This document shows positions 35,972 to 44,744 of a stretch of DNA of 64,000 nucleotides, piece by piece. Location of the stretch: positions 434,001-498,000 of the forward strand of contig NZ_JQGJ02000005.1 in assembly GCF_000802155.2 (NCBI RefSeq), in the 5' to 3' direction. Position 1 is the stretch's first letter; the number at the start of each line of letters is the position of its first letter. A model generated the notes under the pieces. It saw only the letters and a program-made list of their open reading frames with translations. It was not told the DNA's origin and did no database searches. Made by a program: the position numbers and the translations under genes. The stretch is from Pseudomonas frederiksbergensis. GTDB taxonomy: Bacteria; Pseudomonadota; Gammaproteobacteria; Pseudomonadales; Pseudomonadaceae.

Positions 35972-36760
35972 TTAAAAACGGGTGTTCTTGAGGAATTCCG
36001 CCAGGCGCGGCGACTGCGGTCGCTCGAACAGTTCCTTCGGCGGTCCCTGCTCTTCGATACGGCCTTGGTTCATGAAGACAATCTTGTCCGAGACCTCGAA
36101 GGCGAAGCGCATCTCATGGGTCACCAGCAGCATGGTCATGCCGTCTTCGGCCAAGCCCTTGATCACATTCAAAACCTCGCCGACCAGCTCCGGATCGAGC
36201 GCAGACGTCACTTCGTCAAACAGCATCAGGCTCGGGTTCATCGCAATCGCCCGGGCAATCGCCACGCGCTGCTGCTGACCGCCGGACAACTGACCGGGAA
36301 AGTGATTGCGCCGTTCCAGCAGGCCAACCCGCTCCAGCCATTTTTCGGCCAGGGCGACGGCTTCTTCCTTGGGCAGTTTTTTCACCTTGAGCAGGCCCAA
36401 GGTGACGTTCTGCAACGCGCTCAGGTGCGGGAACAGATTGAATTGCTGGAACGCCATGCCGGTCATTGCCCGGTGCCGGGCGATGACTTTCTCGGGGTGA
36501 CGCACACGCTTGCCGTCCACCTCGTCATAACCGATGGACTCGCCGTCGAGCACGATCTGGCCGCCCTGGAACTCTTCCAGCATGTTCACGCAACGCAGCA
36601 GCGTGGTCTTGCCCGAGCCACTGGAGCCGATCAGCGTGACCACATTGCCGCGCTGCATGCTCAGGTCCACGCCCTTGAGCACTTCCAGCGGACCGTATTG
36701 TTTGCGCAGGCCGCGAATGTCCAGCAGCGGTTGGGCGTTGTTGAGGGGAACGTCAGTCAT
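35972..36760 (-). CDS. Polar amino-acid-type ABC transporter ATPase
   Basis: 262 residues: Walker [10 protein letters not shown]-loop [11 protein letters not shown], signature LSGGQQQR, Walker [15 protein letters not shown]. Glutamine-transport (HisP/GlnQ) branch. It partners the two permeases encoded just upstream; its start overlaps the end of the second permease by four bases. Confidence 0.93.
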   Translation of the reverse strand: MTDVPLNNAQPLLDIRGLRKQYGPLEVLKGVDLSMQRGNVVTLIGSSGSGKTTLLRCVNMLEEFQGGQIVLDGESIGYDEVDGKRVRHPEKVIARHRAMTGMAFQQFNLFPHLSALQNVTLGLLKVKKLPKEEAVALAEKWLERVGLLERRNHFPGQLSGGQQQRVAIARAIAMNPSLMLFDEVTSALDPELVGEVLNVIKGLAEDGMTMLLVTHEMRFAFEVSDKIVFMNQGRIEEQGPPKELFERPQSPRLAEFLKNTRF

Positions 36761-37419
36761 GGCAAGGCCACCCGCTTTTCAATGCGCCGCCCGAGCAACT
36801 CGATGGCGTAGTTGATGATGAAAAAGAGAAACCCGGCGAACAGGTAGAACTCCAGGGTCATGAAATTCCGGGCGATGATCTGCTGTGTGCTGAGCAGCAG
36901 CTCGGCGACGCCGATCACCGACAGCAAGGTCGAGGCCTTGACGATTTCGGTGGAGGAATTGACCCAGGTTGGCAGGATCTGCCGCAGCGCCTGGGGCAAC
37001 AGCACGTAGCTCAGCGCCTGGTAGAACGTCAGGCCGATGGCCTGGCTCGCCTCCATCTGCCCACGGGGCAACGCCTGCAAGGCACCGCGCACGATCTCGG
37101 CCACGTGGGAGCCGCAGAACAGCGTAAGGCCCAGCACCCCGGCCTGGAACGCACCGATCTTCCAGCCCAGGGCCGGGGCCATGTAGAAGCAGGCCAGCAC
37201 CAGCACGAACACCGGTGTTCCGCGAATCAGGTCGACATAGAAACGAAACGGCGCGCGCATCCAGACTCGCCCGTATGTCAGGGCCAATCCGGCGACAACA
37301 CCGATCAAGGTGCCCAGCACAATCGCCAGCACCGAACATTGCACGCTGGTCAGGAAGCCGTTCCACAAGGTGTCCCGGGCGACCCATAACTCATGTAGCC
37401 AACTGGGGGATTCGTACAT
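36757..37419 (-). CDS. Polar amino-acid-type ABC transporter permease 2
   Basis: 220 residues, His/Glu/Gln/Arg-opine TM family, about five membrane segments, with the coupling loop [25 protein letters not shown]. Nine bases after permease 1. Together they form a heterodimeric channel. Confidence 0.92.
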   Translation of the reverse strand: MYESPSWLHELWVARDTLWNGFLTSVQCSVLAIVLGTLIGVVAGLALTYGRVWMRAPFRFYVDLIRGTPVFVLVLACFYMAPALGWKIGAFQAGVLGLTLFCGSHVAEIVRGALQALPRGQMEASQAIGLTFYQALSYVLLPQALRQILPTWVNSSTEIVKASTLLSVIGVAELLLSTQQIIARNFMTLEFYLFAGFLFFIINYAIELLGRRIEKRVALP

Positions 37420-37428
37420 GGGAAACTC

Positions 37429-38091
37429 CTAACGGCGGATCGCCAGGCGCTGCTCGAAATACCGCAGCAGCATGGCAATGAGGTAACAGGCCGCGACATA
37501 CAGGGCCGTGGTCACCAGCCAGGTTTCGATCACCCGGTAGCTCTCCACGTTGATCTTGCGGGCGTAGTAGGTCAGCTCCGGCACGGCAATGGCCGCCGCC
37601 AAGGAGGTGTCCTTGAACAGCGAGATGAAGTTGTTCGACAAGGCCGGCAACACGTTGCGCAGCATCACCGGCACGGTGACGTACGCCTTCACCTGCCACT
37701 CGCCCAGGCCGATGGCCAACCCTGCTTCCCGCTGCCCCTTGTGGATGCTCAACAGTCCGCCGCGAAACACTTCGGTCAGGTAGGCCCCGGCGTACAGCGA
37801 CAGCGTAATGACGAACGACGGCAACTTGTCCAGGCGAATGCCCAGGCTTGGCAAGGCGAAGTAGATCAACAGGATCAGCACCAGGATCGGCGTATTGCGG
37901 ATCACCGTGACATACACCGACGCCAGCACCCGCAGCACCCGATACTTGCTGAGCAGCGCGAACGCCATCGCCAGGCCGATCACGCACCCGATGGCGATCG
38001 ATACCAGCGCCAGGGAAAGCCCCAGGCCCAGCCCCGCCAGCAGCGTGTCGAAATCGCGCCAGACGGCGGCAAAGTTCAACTGATAATTCAT
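37429..38091 (-). CDS. Polar amino-acid-type ABC transporter permease 1
   Basis: 220 residues from MNYQLNFAAVWRDFDTLL; the longer frame to 38121 lacks a ribosome site. Same family, with the coupling loop REAGLAIGLGEWQVKAYVTVP. Follows the substrate-binding protein gene by about 55 bases. Confidence 0.92.
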   Translation of the reverse strand: MNYQLNFAAVWRDFDTLLAGLGLGLSLALVSIAIGCVIGLAMAFALLSKYRVLRVLASVYVTVIRNTPILVLILLIYFALPSLGIRLDKLPSFVITLSLYAGAYLTEVFRGGLLSIHKGQREAGLAIGLGEWQVKAYVTVPVMLRNVLPALSNNFISLFKDTSLAAAIAVPELTYYARKINVESYRVIETWLVTTALYVAACYLIAMLLRYFEQRLAIRR

Positions 38092-38145
38092 GGTCGGCAG
38101 CACCTTCGACGGAGCGCCCACAATGGGCGCCCCGGGCTCACGGGG

Positions 38146-38994
38146 TCATTTGAACTCAACAGGGAAACCGATCGCCGGCGACGGCAGGTCGACGCCGAAC
38201 CACTGCTTGAACGACGCCGCGTAGGTCGGGAATTCCACGCCGGTCATGGCCTCATGCAGGGTGGTGTTGACGAAGTTCAGCCAGTCCTGGTCGCCGCGCT
38301 TGACCGCACAGGCGTAGGTTTGCGGGCTCCAGGCGTAGGCCGGGCTGCGGTAGCGTCCCGGGTTCTGCACCATCAGGTATTTGACCGAGGACTGGTCGGT
38401 GGCGGCGGCATCGGCGCGGCCGGAGTTCACGGCCTGGTACATCAGGTCGACGCTGTCGTACTGGTCGACCTTGGCCTTGGGCAGCGCCTGGTGCACCAGT
38501 TCTTCGGCGTAGACGTTCTGCAGCACGGCCACGGTGACGTCATCATCTGCGGCCTTGAGGTCTTCGATTTCCTTGTACTTGCTGTTGGCGGGCAACAGCA
38601 GGCCCACGCCTTCGCGGTAGTACGGCAAGGTAAACGCCACCTGCTGGGCGCGACTGGCGGTGACGGTGATGAATTGGCAGCTCATGTCGACCTTGTCGGT
38701 CAGCAGGTTGGGAATGCGCGCATCGGACGACTGCACCACGAACTCGACTTTCTCCGGGTCGTTGAACAAGCCCTTGGCGACCATCCGCGCGATATCGATA
38801 TCAAAGCCCTGCAACTTGCCATCCGCTCCCTGGAAGTGCCACGGCGCATTGGTACTGCCCGTGCCCACGATCAATTTTCCGCGTTGCAGCACGCTGTCCA
38901 GCTTGCTGTCGGCCGCTTGGGCGACACCCATGGCAGCCGTCGTGGCCGCGAAGAGAAAAACACACGCTTTGAACAAGGAAGGTCGGCATTGCAT
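38146..38994 (-). CDS. Family 3 periplasmic substrate-binding protein of the same ABC importer
   Basis: 282 residues from MQCRPSLFKACVFLFAATTA, a Sec signal peptide cleaved near AQA-AD; GGAG lies eight bases before this ATG. Bilobed SBP_bac_3 fold, with GKLIVGTGSTNAPWHFQ, GFDIDIARMVAKGL and a ligand region SSDARIPNLLTDKVDM. First gene of the operon. I infer D-glucosaminate, or a related amino sugar acid or D-amino acid, as ligand. Confidence 0.9.
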   Translation of the reverse strand: MQCRPSLFKACVFLFAATTAAMGVAQAADSKLDSVLQRGKLIVGTGSTNAPWHFQGADGKLQGFDIDIARMVAKGLFNDPEKVEFVVQSSDARIPNLLTDKVDMSCQFITVTASRAQQVAFTLPYYREGVGLLLPANSKYKEIEDLKAADDDVTVAVLQNVYAEELVHQALPKAKVDQYDSVDLMYQAVNSGRADAAATDQSSVKYLMVQNPGRYRSPAYAWSPQTYACAVKRGDQDWLNFVNTTLHEAMTGVEFPTYAASFKQWFGVDLPSPAIGFPVEFK

Positions 38995-39345
38995 GGCAAG
39001 CACTCCAGGGTGAGTTTATTCCGCTATACCGGAACATGGTATGTAACAACGGAATAGACAGCAGAAAGTGTGCCACAGCCTTTCGATGCGGTGGAGGGAA
39101 AAATGGAACGTCAACGAAATCAGGTAGATAGCGAAACTGCCGATGCGGGTGCGAATCACCGTGCGTTTGCGGTTGCTACCGTTGGCTACGGCTACGGGGT
39201 AGCAAGGCCCCAGCGCAAAGCACATCGAGTGCGCCATACACCCCAGCGCACCAAAATGGCGCCGCCGACCTGTCAACCCTGACAGTAGCGATGCCCGGCC
39301 GGGTTGCTTATGGTCTAGGGCACGTCTCGAAACAGGGAAGCCGCC
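38995..39345. other. Divergent intergenic region
   Basis: About 350 bases between the ABC importer operon and the thioredoxin-like gene. Apart from the palindrome at 39019 I see no gene; the minus ORF here (39016-39702) is a shadow of the thioredoxin gene plus noncoding DNA. Confidence 0.5.
39019..39034. promoter_or_regulatory. Palindrome TTCCG-N6-CGGAA, candidate IclR operator
   Basis: Perfect five-base arms, 24 bases upstream of the first operon gene, with a further CGGAA half-site at 39050-39054. IclR proteins often bind such spaced dyads as dimers of dimers. Binding is inference. Confidence 0.45.
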
Positions 39346-39792
39346 ATGAGCTCGCTCATCACCCACGTCAGTACTCAAAAGGACTACCGCAAGGCACTCA
39401 AGACCTGGCGTCCGGTGGTCTTCTATTTCGGCCATCCGCATTGCTACGCCTGCGGGATGGCCGATCCGCTGTTCTGCAAGGTCGCCGAGGCCTTCGAGAC
39501 TCGGGCCGTGATCTACAAACTCAGCACCGATCAATCGCCCCGGCACCCGGAAGTCACCGGCACGCCAACCGTGTTGTTCTACAAAGACGGGAAACTGCGC
39601 CGCAAGCTCAAGGGCATCGGTGACCCGGCTTCGTTCGTCCAGACCTTCACCGAGCTGGTCGGCCGGACCAAGCCCAGGCGCTTGCCGACACCGCGCCGTC
39701 ACGATGTGCGCTGGCTGCGCCAGCGACTCAGAACCTTATGCACCGTCCGCCGGGCGCCGGCGCTTTTGCGGCTAAGGGCGACGCCTCGGTAG
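39346..39792 (+). CDS. Thioredoxin-fold protein with CYAC motif
   Basis: 148 residues, no signal peptide. Thioredoxin fold: VVFYFGHPHCYACGMADPLF with the redox pair Cys-Tyr-Ala-Cys, and the cis-Pro in VTGTPTVLFYKDG. The last 45 residues are very basic (RRLPTPRRHDVRWLRQRLR), an unusual tail that may bind nucleic acid or membranes. Thiol-disulfide exchange in the cytoplasm is expected, the partner unknown. Confidence 0.82.
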   Translation: MSSLITHVSTQKDYRKALKTWRPVVFYFGHPHCYACGMADPLFCKVAEAFETRAVIYKLSTDQSPRHPEVTGTPTVLFYKDGKLRRKLKGIGDPASFVQTFTELVGRTKPRRLPTPRRHDVRWLRQRLRTLCTVRRAPALLRLRATPR

Positions 39793-39794
39793 CG

Positions 39795-40679
39795 TCAGGT
39801 TTTGAGCGCTGTTTCCAAAAAGCTCAGTAGTGCCTGCACGCGCGCACTGCGCAGTTTTTTCGAGGGCACCAGCACGTTGATAGGCGCGCTGTCGAAGCGC
39901 CAGTCTGCAAGCACTCGGACCAAACGCCCCTCGGCCAAGGATTGGCTGACGTCCCATTGCGAACGCAACACCAATCCGAGCCCCTCTTCCGCCCACCGCC
40001 GGGCCACGCTTCCATCATTGCTCAACATCGCCGGTTTGATGCGCAGCGTCTTGCGCTCCTGCCCTTGGCGGAGGTGCCACAGCGTCACATCCTCGTCGTT
40101 TTCCCGGATGCAGATGCAGCGATGCCCGGCAAGTTGCTCGGGTGACGCAGGCGCGCCGTGCTGTTGAAGGTAGGCAGGGCTTGCGCAGAGCCATCGATCA
40201 TTCGGGGTCAAAGGCCGGGCGACCCACGAGCTGTCGTTGAGGTTGCCGATGTGGATCACCGCGTCACTGTCGTGACGGTCAGGCCAAGGCGTTTCCCGCA
40301 GGTCCAGTTGCAAGCACAACTGGGGGTGCAACCGGGCAAAACGGGCCAATAACGGCGCGATGCGTTGCCGCCCATAACCGAACGGCGCGGCGAGCCTGAG
40401 CGTGCCGACCAATTGATCATTTTGCTGCTTGAACGATTCCGGGAGCGCTTCGAGTTGCTCCAGCAGCAGCGCGCTCTGGCGGGCAAAGCGCTCGCCATCG
40501 GCGGTCAGGCTCAGGCGCCGCGCATCACGGCTGGCCAGGGTCAGGCCAAGCACCGTTTCCAGCTTGCGCAGGCGCATGGACAGCGCAGGCGGCGAGACAT
40601 TCAAGTGCCTGGCAGCGGCGCTCAAGGATTCGGAACGCGCCAAGGTGACGGACATGCGCAGGTCTTCAAGACTAATCAT
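39795..40679 (-). CDS. LysR-family transcriptional regulator
   Basis: 294 residues; helix-turn-helix with SLSAAARHLNVSPPALSMRL, then an effector domain. It is divergent from the PLP enzyme/RidA pair at 40776, which it probably controls. It ends two bases from the convergent thioredoxin-like gene. Confidence 0.92.
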   Translation of the reverse strand: MISLEDLRMSVTLARSESLSAAARHLNVSPPALSMRLRKLETVLGLTLASRDARRLSLTADGERFARQSALLLEQLEALPESFKQQNDQLVGTLRLAAPFGYGRQRIAPLLARFARLHPQLCLQLDLRETPWPDRHDSDAVIHIGNLNDSSWVARPLTPNDRWLCASPAYLQQHGAPASPEQLAGHRCICIRENDEDVTLWHLRQGQERKTLRIKPAMLSNDGSVARRWAEEGLGLVLRSQWDVSQSLAEGRLVRVLADWRFDSAPINVLVPSKKLRSARVQALLSFLETALKT

Positions 40680-40775
40680 TCAGTTCAACTTAATGATTGA
40701 TAACGACGCATTGAACCATGGGTTAACGCGGACTGAGTAGAGTCGCCTCAACTCCCACGCCAACGAGTCCTGCGG

Positions 40776-41912
40776 ATGATAGTTTCTCTGACCCACCTCG
40801 ACACGCCCGCCGCGCTGATCGATGTACCGCGCATGCAGCGCAACATCCAGCGCATGCAGCAGCGCATGGACAACCTGGGCGTGCGCTTGCGCCCACACAT
40901 CAAGACCAGCAAATGCCTGCCAACGGTCCGGGCGCAGATCGACGCGGGCGCCCAGGGCGTTACCGTGTCCACCTTGAAGGAGGCGGAACATTGTTTCGCA
41001 GCAGGCATCCGGGACATTTTTTATGCCGTCGCCATGGCTCCCGGCAAACTGCCCCAGGCACTGGCGCTGCTGCGCGAGGGCTGCCAATTGAGCATCCTCA
41101 CCGACAGCTTGGCCGGCGCGCAGGCCATCGTCGACTTTGGCCAACAGCACGATGCCAATTTCGATGTGTGGGTCGAGATCGATTGCGACGGCCATCGATC
41201 GGGCCTGAAGGAAGATGACAAGGCACTTGTCCAGATCGCCCGATTGCTCACCCGTGGCGGCTCATCACTTTGCGGCGTGATGACCCACGCCGGCTCCAGC
41301 TACGAACTTGACAATCAACCCGCGCTGCAAGCCTTGGCCGAGCAGGAGCGTCGTGTTTGCGTCAGCGCCGCCCAACGCATCCGCGAAGCCGGGCTGGTCT
41401 GCCCGCAAGTCAGCATCGGCTCGACCCCGACAGCGCTGTCGGCACAGAACCTGGACGGCGTCACCGAGGTGCGCGCCGGTGTCTATGTGTTCTTCGACCT
41501 AGTGATGCACAACGTCGGCGTTTGTCGGCGCGATGAACTCGCGTTGAGCGTACTGACCACCATCATCGGCCATCAGCCTGACAAGGGCTGGATCATCACC
41601 GATGCAGGATGGATGGCGATGAGCCGGGACCGCGGGACGCAGCGTCAGCATCGCGACTATGGCTACGGGCAGGTTTGCACCGAACACGGCGACTGGCTCG
41701 AAGACCTGCGGTTCGGCGCCGCGAATCAGGAGCACGGCATCATTACCCTGCAGAACCCTGCAAGCCTGGATATCGTCGTGCGTTTTCCGGTCGGCAGCCG
41801 CCTGCGCATCCTGCCCAATCACGCCTGCGCGACCGGCGCGCAGTTTCCCCACTATCACGCCTGTGAAGCCACGGGCGAAGTGCACATTTGGAGTCGCCTG
41901 CATGGCTGGTGA
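40776..41912 (+). CDS. D-threonine aldolase/D-serine dehydratase (DSD1) family PLP enzyme
   Basis: 378 residues. Fold-III PLP enzyme: PLP lysine in RPHIKTSKCLP (near residue 45), PLP-phosphate region SIGSTPTALS, and the C-terminal metal pair in LPNHACAT. It cleaves D-beta-hydroxy amino acids to glycine plus aldehyde, or dehydrates D-serine-like substrates to a keto acid and ammonia. It overlaps a RidA gene by 11 bases, which favours the deaminating reaction, since that releases an enamine. Divergent LysR regulator. Confidence 0.88.
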   Translation: MIVSLTHLDTPAALIDVPRMQRNIQRMQQRMDNLGVRLRPHIKTSKCLPTVRAQIDAGAQGVTVSTLKEAEHCFAAGIRDIFYAVAMAPGKLPQALALLREGCQLSILTDSLAGAQAIVDFGQQHDANFDVWVEIDCDGHRSGLKEDDKALVQIARLLTRGGSSLCGVMTHAGSSYELDNQPALQALAEQERRVCVSAAQRIREAGLVCPQVSIGSTPTALSAQNLDGVTEVRAGVYVFFDLVMHNVGVCRRDELALSVLTTIIGHQPDKGWIITDAGWMAMSRDRGTQRQHRDYGYGQVCTEHGDWLEDLRFGAANQEHGIITLQNPASLDIVVRFPVGSRLRILPNHACATGAQFPHYHACEATGEVHIWSRLHGW

Positions 41913-42300
41913 AATCGAATCGATCCACACGACCCACGCTGCGACGCCGGGCGGACATTACGCTCAAGCAGTCGCGCACCAGGGAATCCTGTACCTCTCC
42001 GGGCAACTGCCGGTACGCGCCGATGGCCGCCACAACATTGGCGAACCGTTCGAGGTCCAAGTCGCCGTCGCCCTGGACAACCTGATGGCGATTCTCGACG
42101 CGGCGGGTCGAGGACCACACGATCTGTTGAAGGTGACGGTGTACATCGCCGGCATCGAGCACTGGCCAGCGTTCGACCGGATCTACGCACGCTACCTGGG
42201 CGAACATCGACCCGCGCGCGCCGTGTTGCCGGTGCCGGCCCTGCACCATGGCTACCTGGTTGAAATCGAAGCGTTGGCTCGCTCGGGGCTCAAATCTTGA
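41902..42300 (+). CDS. RidA-family enamine/imine deaminase
   Basis: 132 residues from MAGEIESIHTTHAATPG, overlapping the PLP enzyme by 11 bases, so translation is probably coupled. The Arg is present (HRPARAVLPVPAL), as is VEIEALA at the end. The tight coupling implies it acts directly on the product of the upstream enzyme. Confidence 0.9.
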   Translation: MAGEIESIHTTHAATPGGHYAQAVAHQGILYLSGQLPVRADGRHNIGEPFEVQVAVALDNLMAILDAAGRGPHDLLKVTVYIAGIEHWPAFDRIYARYLGEHRPARAVLPVPALHHGYLVEIEALARSGLKS

Positions 42301-42313
42301 AGTGCCTCGTGCC

Positions 42314-42706
42314 CTACTCCTCTGACCGCCCATTGCCCTCGCGATCACGCTCATACCGCCGCACCAACGCAAACGCCGGCAACCAGGACTCGCGGCGTAC
42401 GGTCCAGCATTCATAGGTGGGCTTCAGTTGGTCGGGGGCGTCGAGCGCGCCGAGGTGCACTTCGATCTCGTCACCGCTGCGGGCGAACAGCGATGAGCCA
42501 CAGTCGGGGCAGAAAAAGCGTCCGGCGTAGTCCCGGGTTTCGCCCGTGACGGTCACCGCGTCCTGGGGAAATACCGCAGCGGCGAAGAACAAGGCGCCAT
42601 GGTGCTTGCGGCAATCCAGGCAGTGGCAAAGGCCGACCCGGTAAGGGCGGCCGGACGCTTCAAGGCGAACGTTGCCGCACAGGCAACCGCCGGTGAATCG
42701 GTCCAT
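42314..42706 (-). CDS. GFA (glutathione-dependent formaldehyde-activating)-fold protein
   Basis: 130 residues from MDRFTGGCLCGNVRLEA; GAGGAG precedes this ATG. The zinc-binding cysteines are all present: GCLCGNV, GLCHCLDCRKHHGA and FCPDCGSSLF. Family proteins bind two zinc ions; only some react with glutathione adducts, so the catalytic role is uncertain. Confidence 0.88.
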   Translation of the reverse strand: MDRFTGGCLCGNVRLEASGRPYRVGLCHCLDCRKHHGALFFAAAVFPQDAVTVTGETRDYAGRFFCPDCGSSLFARSGDEIEVHLGALDAPDQLKPTYECWTVRRESWLPAFALVRRYERDREGNGRSEE

Positions 42707-42739
42707 CGTTGCTCTCCTCTGCAATCGAGAAAAATGTCA

Positions 42740-43663
42740 TCACGCGTGCCGATCAAGGATAGGTGCATGTTGCGCCATCAGCTCCACCACCCAGTCGATG
42801 AACACCCGCAGCTTGGCACTGATGTGCCGGTTCGGCGGGTACGCCACGTACATCGGCATCGACTCCAGGCGCCAGTCTTCGAACAGCGGGACCAGCGCAC
42901 CCTGGGCCTGGTGGATCCGCGACATGTAGGTGGGCAACCAGAGTACCCCGAGCCCCGCCAGGCCTGCGGCCAGGTAGGCATTGCCATCGTCGATCGCCAG
43001 CGCATAGCGCCCCTTGATGTGCAGGTGCTCGTCCTGTCTGTGCATGGCATAGGGCAAGGCTTTGCCGGTGCGTGCCCAGAGGAAACCGACGACGCGATGC
43101 TGGGAATCCTCCAACTCGCGGGGATGAGCCGGGGTGCCCAAGCGCGCCAGGTAGCTCGGCGCGGCGAAGACGCCAAGGGCCAGGTCACCGACGCGCCGGG
43201 CGATCAGCGATTGGTCCGTCAGCTCGCCGCCGCGAACCACGCAATCGACGTTTTCATCAATCATGTCGACGATGCGGTCGCTGACGCCCATGTCGATCTG
43301 GATGTCCGGATAGCGCTCGTAGAAGGCCGGCAACGCCGGGATCAGGATCAGCGCCGCCAGTGGGCTCGGCACGTCGACCCGCAGCCGCCCGCGCGGTAGC
43401 GCCTGGGCGCCGGACAGGCTGGTCTCGGCATCGTCCAAATCAGCCAGCAGGCGAATCGCCCGCTCGTAAAAGGCTGCGCCGTCCGCCGTGACATTGACCT
43501 TGCGCGTCGTGCGGTTGAGCAGCTTGACCCGCAGCCGCGCTTCGAGCTGTTGCACCAACTGGGTCACGGTGGTCTTGCTCATGTGCAGCGTCTCGGCGGC
43601 CTTGGTGAAACTGCCGGCCTCGACGACACGCACGAACGCTTGCATCGCGTCGAAACGGTCCAT
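42740..43663 (-). CDS. LysR-family transcriptional regulator
   Basis: 307 residues from MDRFDAMQAFVRVVEAGSF; the frame upstream to 43798 runs through the divergent promoter region. Helix-turn-helix SFTKAAETLHMSKTTVTQLV, CrgA/DmlR-like branch. Divergent from the Rid-family gene at 43797, the expected target. Confidence 0.92.
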   Translation of the reverse strand: MDRFDAMQAFVRVVEAGSFTKAAETLHMSKTTVTQLVQQLEARLRVKLLNRTTRKVNVTADGAAFYERAIRLLADLDDAETSLSGAQALPRGRLRVDVPSPLAALILIPALPAFYERYPDIQIDMGVSDRIVDMIDENVDCVVRGGELTDQSLIARRVGDLALGVFAAPSYLARLGTPAHPRELEDSQHRVVGFLWARTGKALPYAMHRQDEHLHIKGRYALAIDDGNAYLAAGLAGLGVLWLPTYMSRIHQAQGALVPLFEDWRLESMPMYVAYPPNRHISAKLRVFIDWVVELMAQHAPILDRHA

Positions 43664-43796
43664 TTGCGCCTCGGATTGTTTGGGTTTGACAAACAGTGAA
43701 CGCCAAGCTTGCCCGTTTATCGCCCAAGCACAAGCCCCTAGAGTTCTTCCATCGCAGATTTCCGGCCGCTTGCGGCCACATCGATGGAGACACCCC

Positions 43797-44198
43797 ATGA
43801 CACAGCGTGACGTCGTTTTCCCACCCGGCCGCCAGGCGCTTTATGAGCGCAACCGCTATTCGCCGGCGATTCGTTCCAACGGCTTGCTGTTCGTATCCGG
43901 ACAGGTCGGCAGCCGCGAGGACGGCTCGCCCGAGCCCGTGCTGGAAGACCAGGTGCGCCGCGCCTTCACTAACCTGCAAGCCATACTCGCCGCCGCTGAT
44001 TGCAGCTTCGACGATGTGATTGACGTGACCGTCTTCATGGTTGATCCCGAGCAGATATTCGAACGGGTCTGGAGCGTGGTGCCGGAATTCTGGGGCAACG
44101 CGCCACACCCAACGCTGACGGCGGTGGGCGTGACGTGGTTGTATGGTTTTCAGTTCGAGATCAAGGTGATTGCCAGGTTGCCTGGCACCGGAAGCTGA
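43797..44198 (+). CDS. Rid-family protein lacking the catalytic arginine
   Basis: 133 residues from MTQRDVVFPPGRQALYERN; GGAG precedes the ATG. RidA fold throughout (LLFVSGQVG, DDVIDVTVFMVD), but the C-terminal segment reads APHPTLTAVGVTWLYG in place of the PAR motif, so the residue needed for imine deamination is missing. This fits the Rid4-7 type subfamilies of unknown chemistry. It ends one base from the convergent PhnB-like gene. Confidence 0.88.
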   Translation: MTQRDVVFPPGRQALYERNRYSPAIRSNGLLFVSGQVGSREDGSPEPVLEDQVRRAFTNLQAILAAADCSFDDVIDVTVFMVDPEQIFERVWSVVPEFWGNAPHPTLTAVGVTWLYGFQFEIKVIARLPGTGS

Positions 44199-44678
44199 CT
44201 ACCCCTTCACCGCCGCCTCGATCGCCGCAATGTCGATCCTGGTCATGGTCATCATGGCCTCGAAGGCGCGCTTGGCGGCGGCTTTGTCGGGGCTTGTGAT
44301 CGCCTCGATCAACACCCGAGGGCTAATCTGCCACGACACGCCCCATTTATCCTTGCACCAACCGCACGCGCTCGCCTGGCCGCCGTTGTCGATGATCGCG
44401 TTCCACAGGCGATCCGTCTCGGCCTGGTCATCGGTTGTGATCTGGAAGGAAAAAGCTTCGCTGTGCTTGAACATCGCCCCGCCGTTCAAGCCGATGCAAG
44501 GGATGCCGATCACCGTGAAATCCACGGTGATCACATCGCCCTGGTTGCCTGACGGGTAATCGCCCGGTGCATGATGGATGGCGTTCACTGCGCTGTCGGG
44601 AAAGGTCTTGGCGTAGAACTGCGCAGCGTCCTGGGCGTCGCCGTCGTACCAGAGGCAAATCCTGTTCTTATTGTTCAT
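44199..44678 (-). CDS. PhnB-like VOC family protein
   Basis: 159 residues: RICLWYDGDAQDAAQFYAKTF, IPCIGLNGG, then CGWCKDKWGVSWQISPRVL. This is the PhnB/3-demethylubiquinone-methyltransferase-like branch of the VOC fold; despite that family name no methyltransferase activity is implied. The C-terminal helix (KAAAKRAFEAMMTM) is typical. Function unknown. Confidence 0.88.
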   Translation of the reverse strand: MNNKNRICLWYDGDAQDAAQFYAKTFPDSAVNAIHHAPGDYPSGNQGDVITVDFTVIGIPCIGLNGGAMFKHSEAFSFQITTDDQAETDRLWNAIIDNGGQASACGWCKDKWGVSWQISPRVLIEAITSPDKAAAKRAFEAMMTMTRIDIAAIEAAVKG

Positions 44679-44744
44679 CCGGATTCTCCGAAAGGGACTG
44701 GACCGTCAAGTCTAGCAGCCCCTCCGGAGGTCAATGACCCAGAC

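Noticed and set aside
39016..39702. 228-codon ORF on the minus strand
   Set aside because: Overlaps the thioredoxin-like gene, whose CYAC motif and cis-Pro support the other strand.
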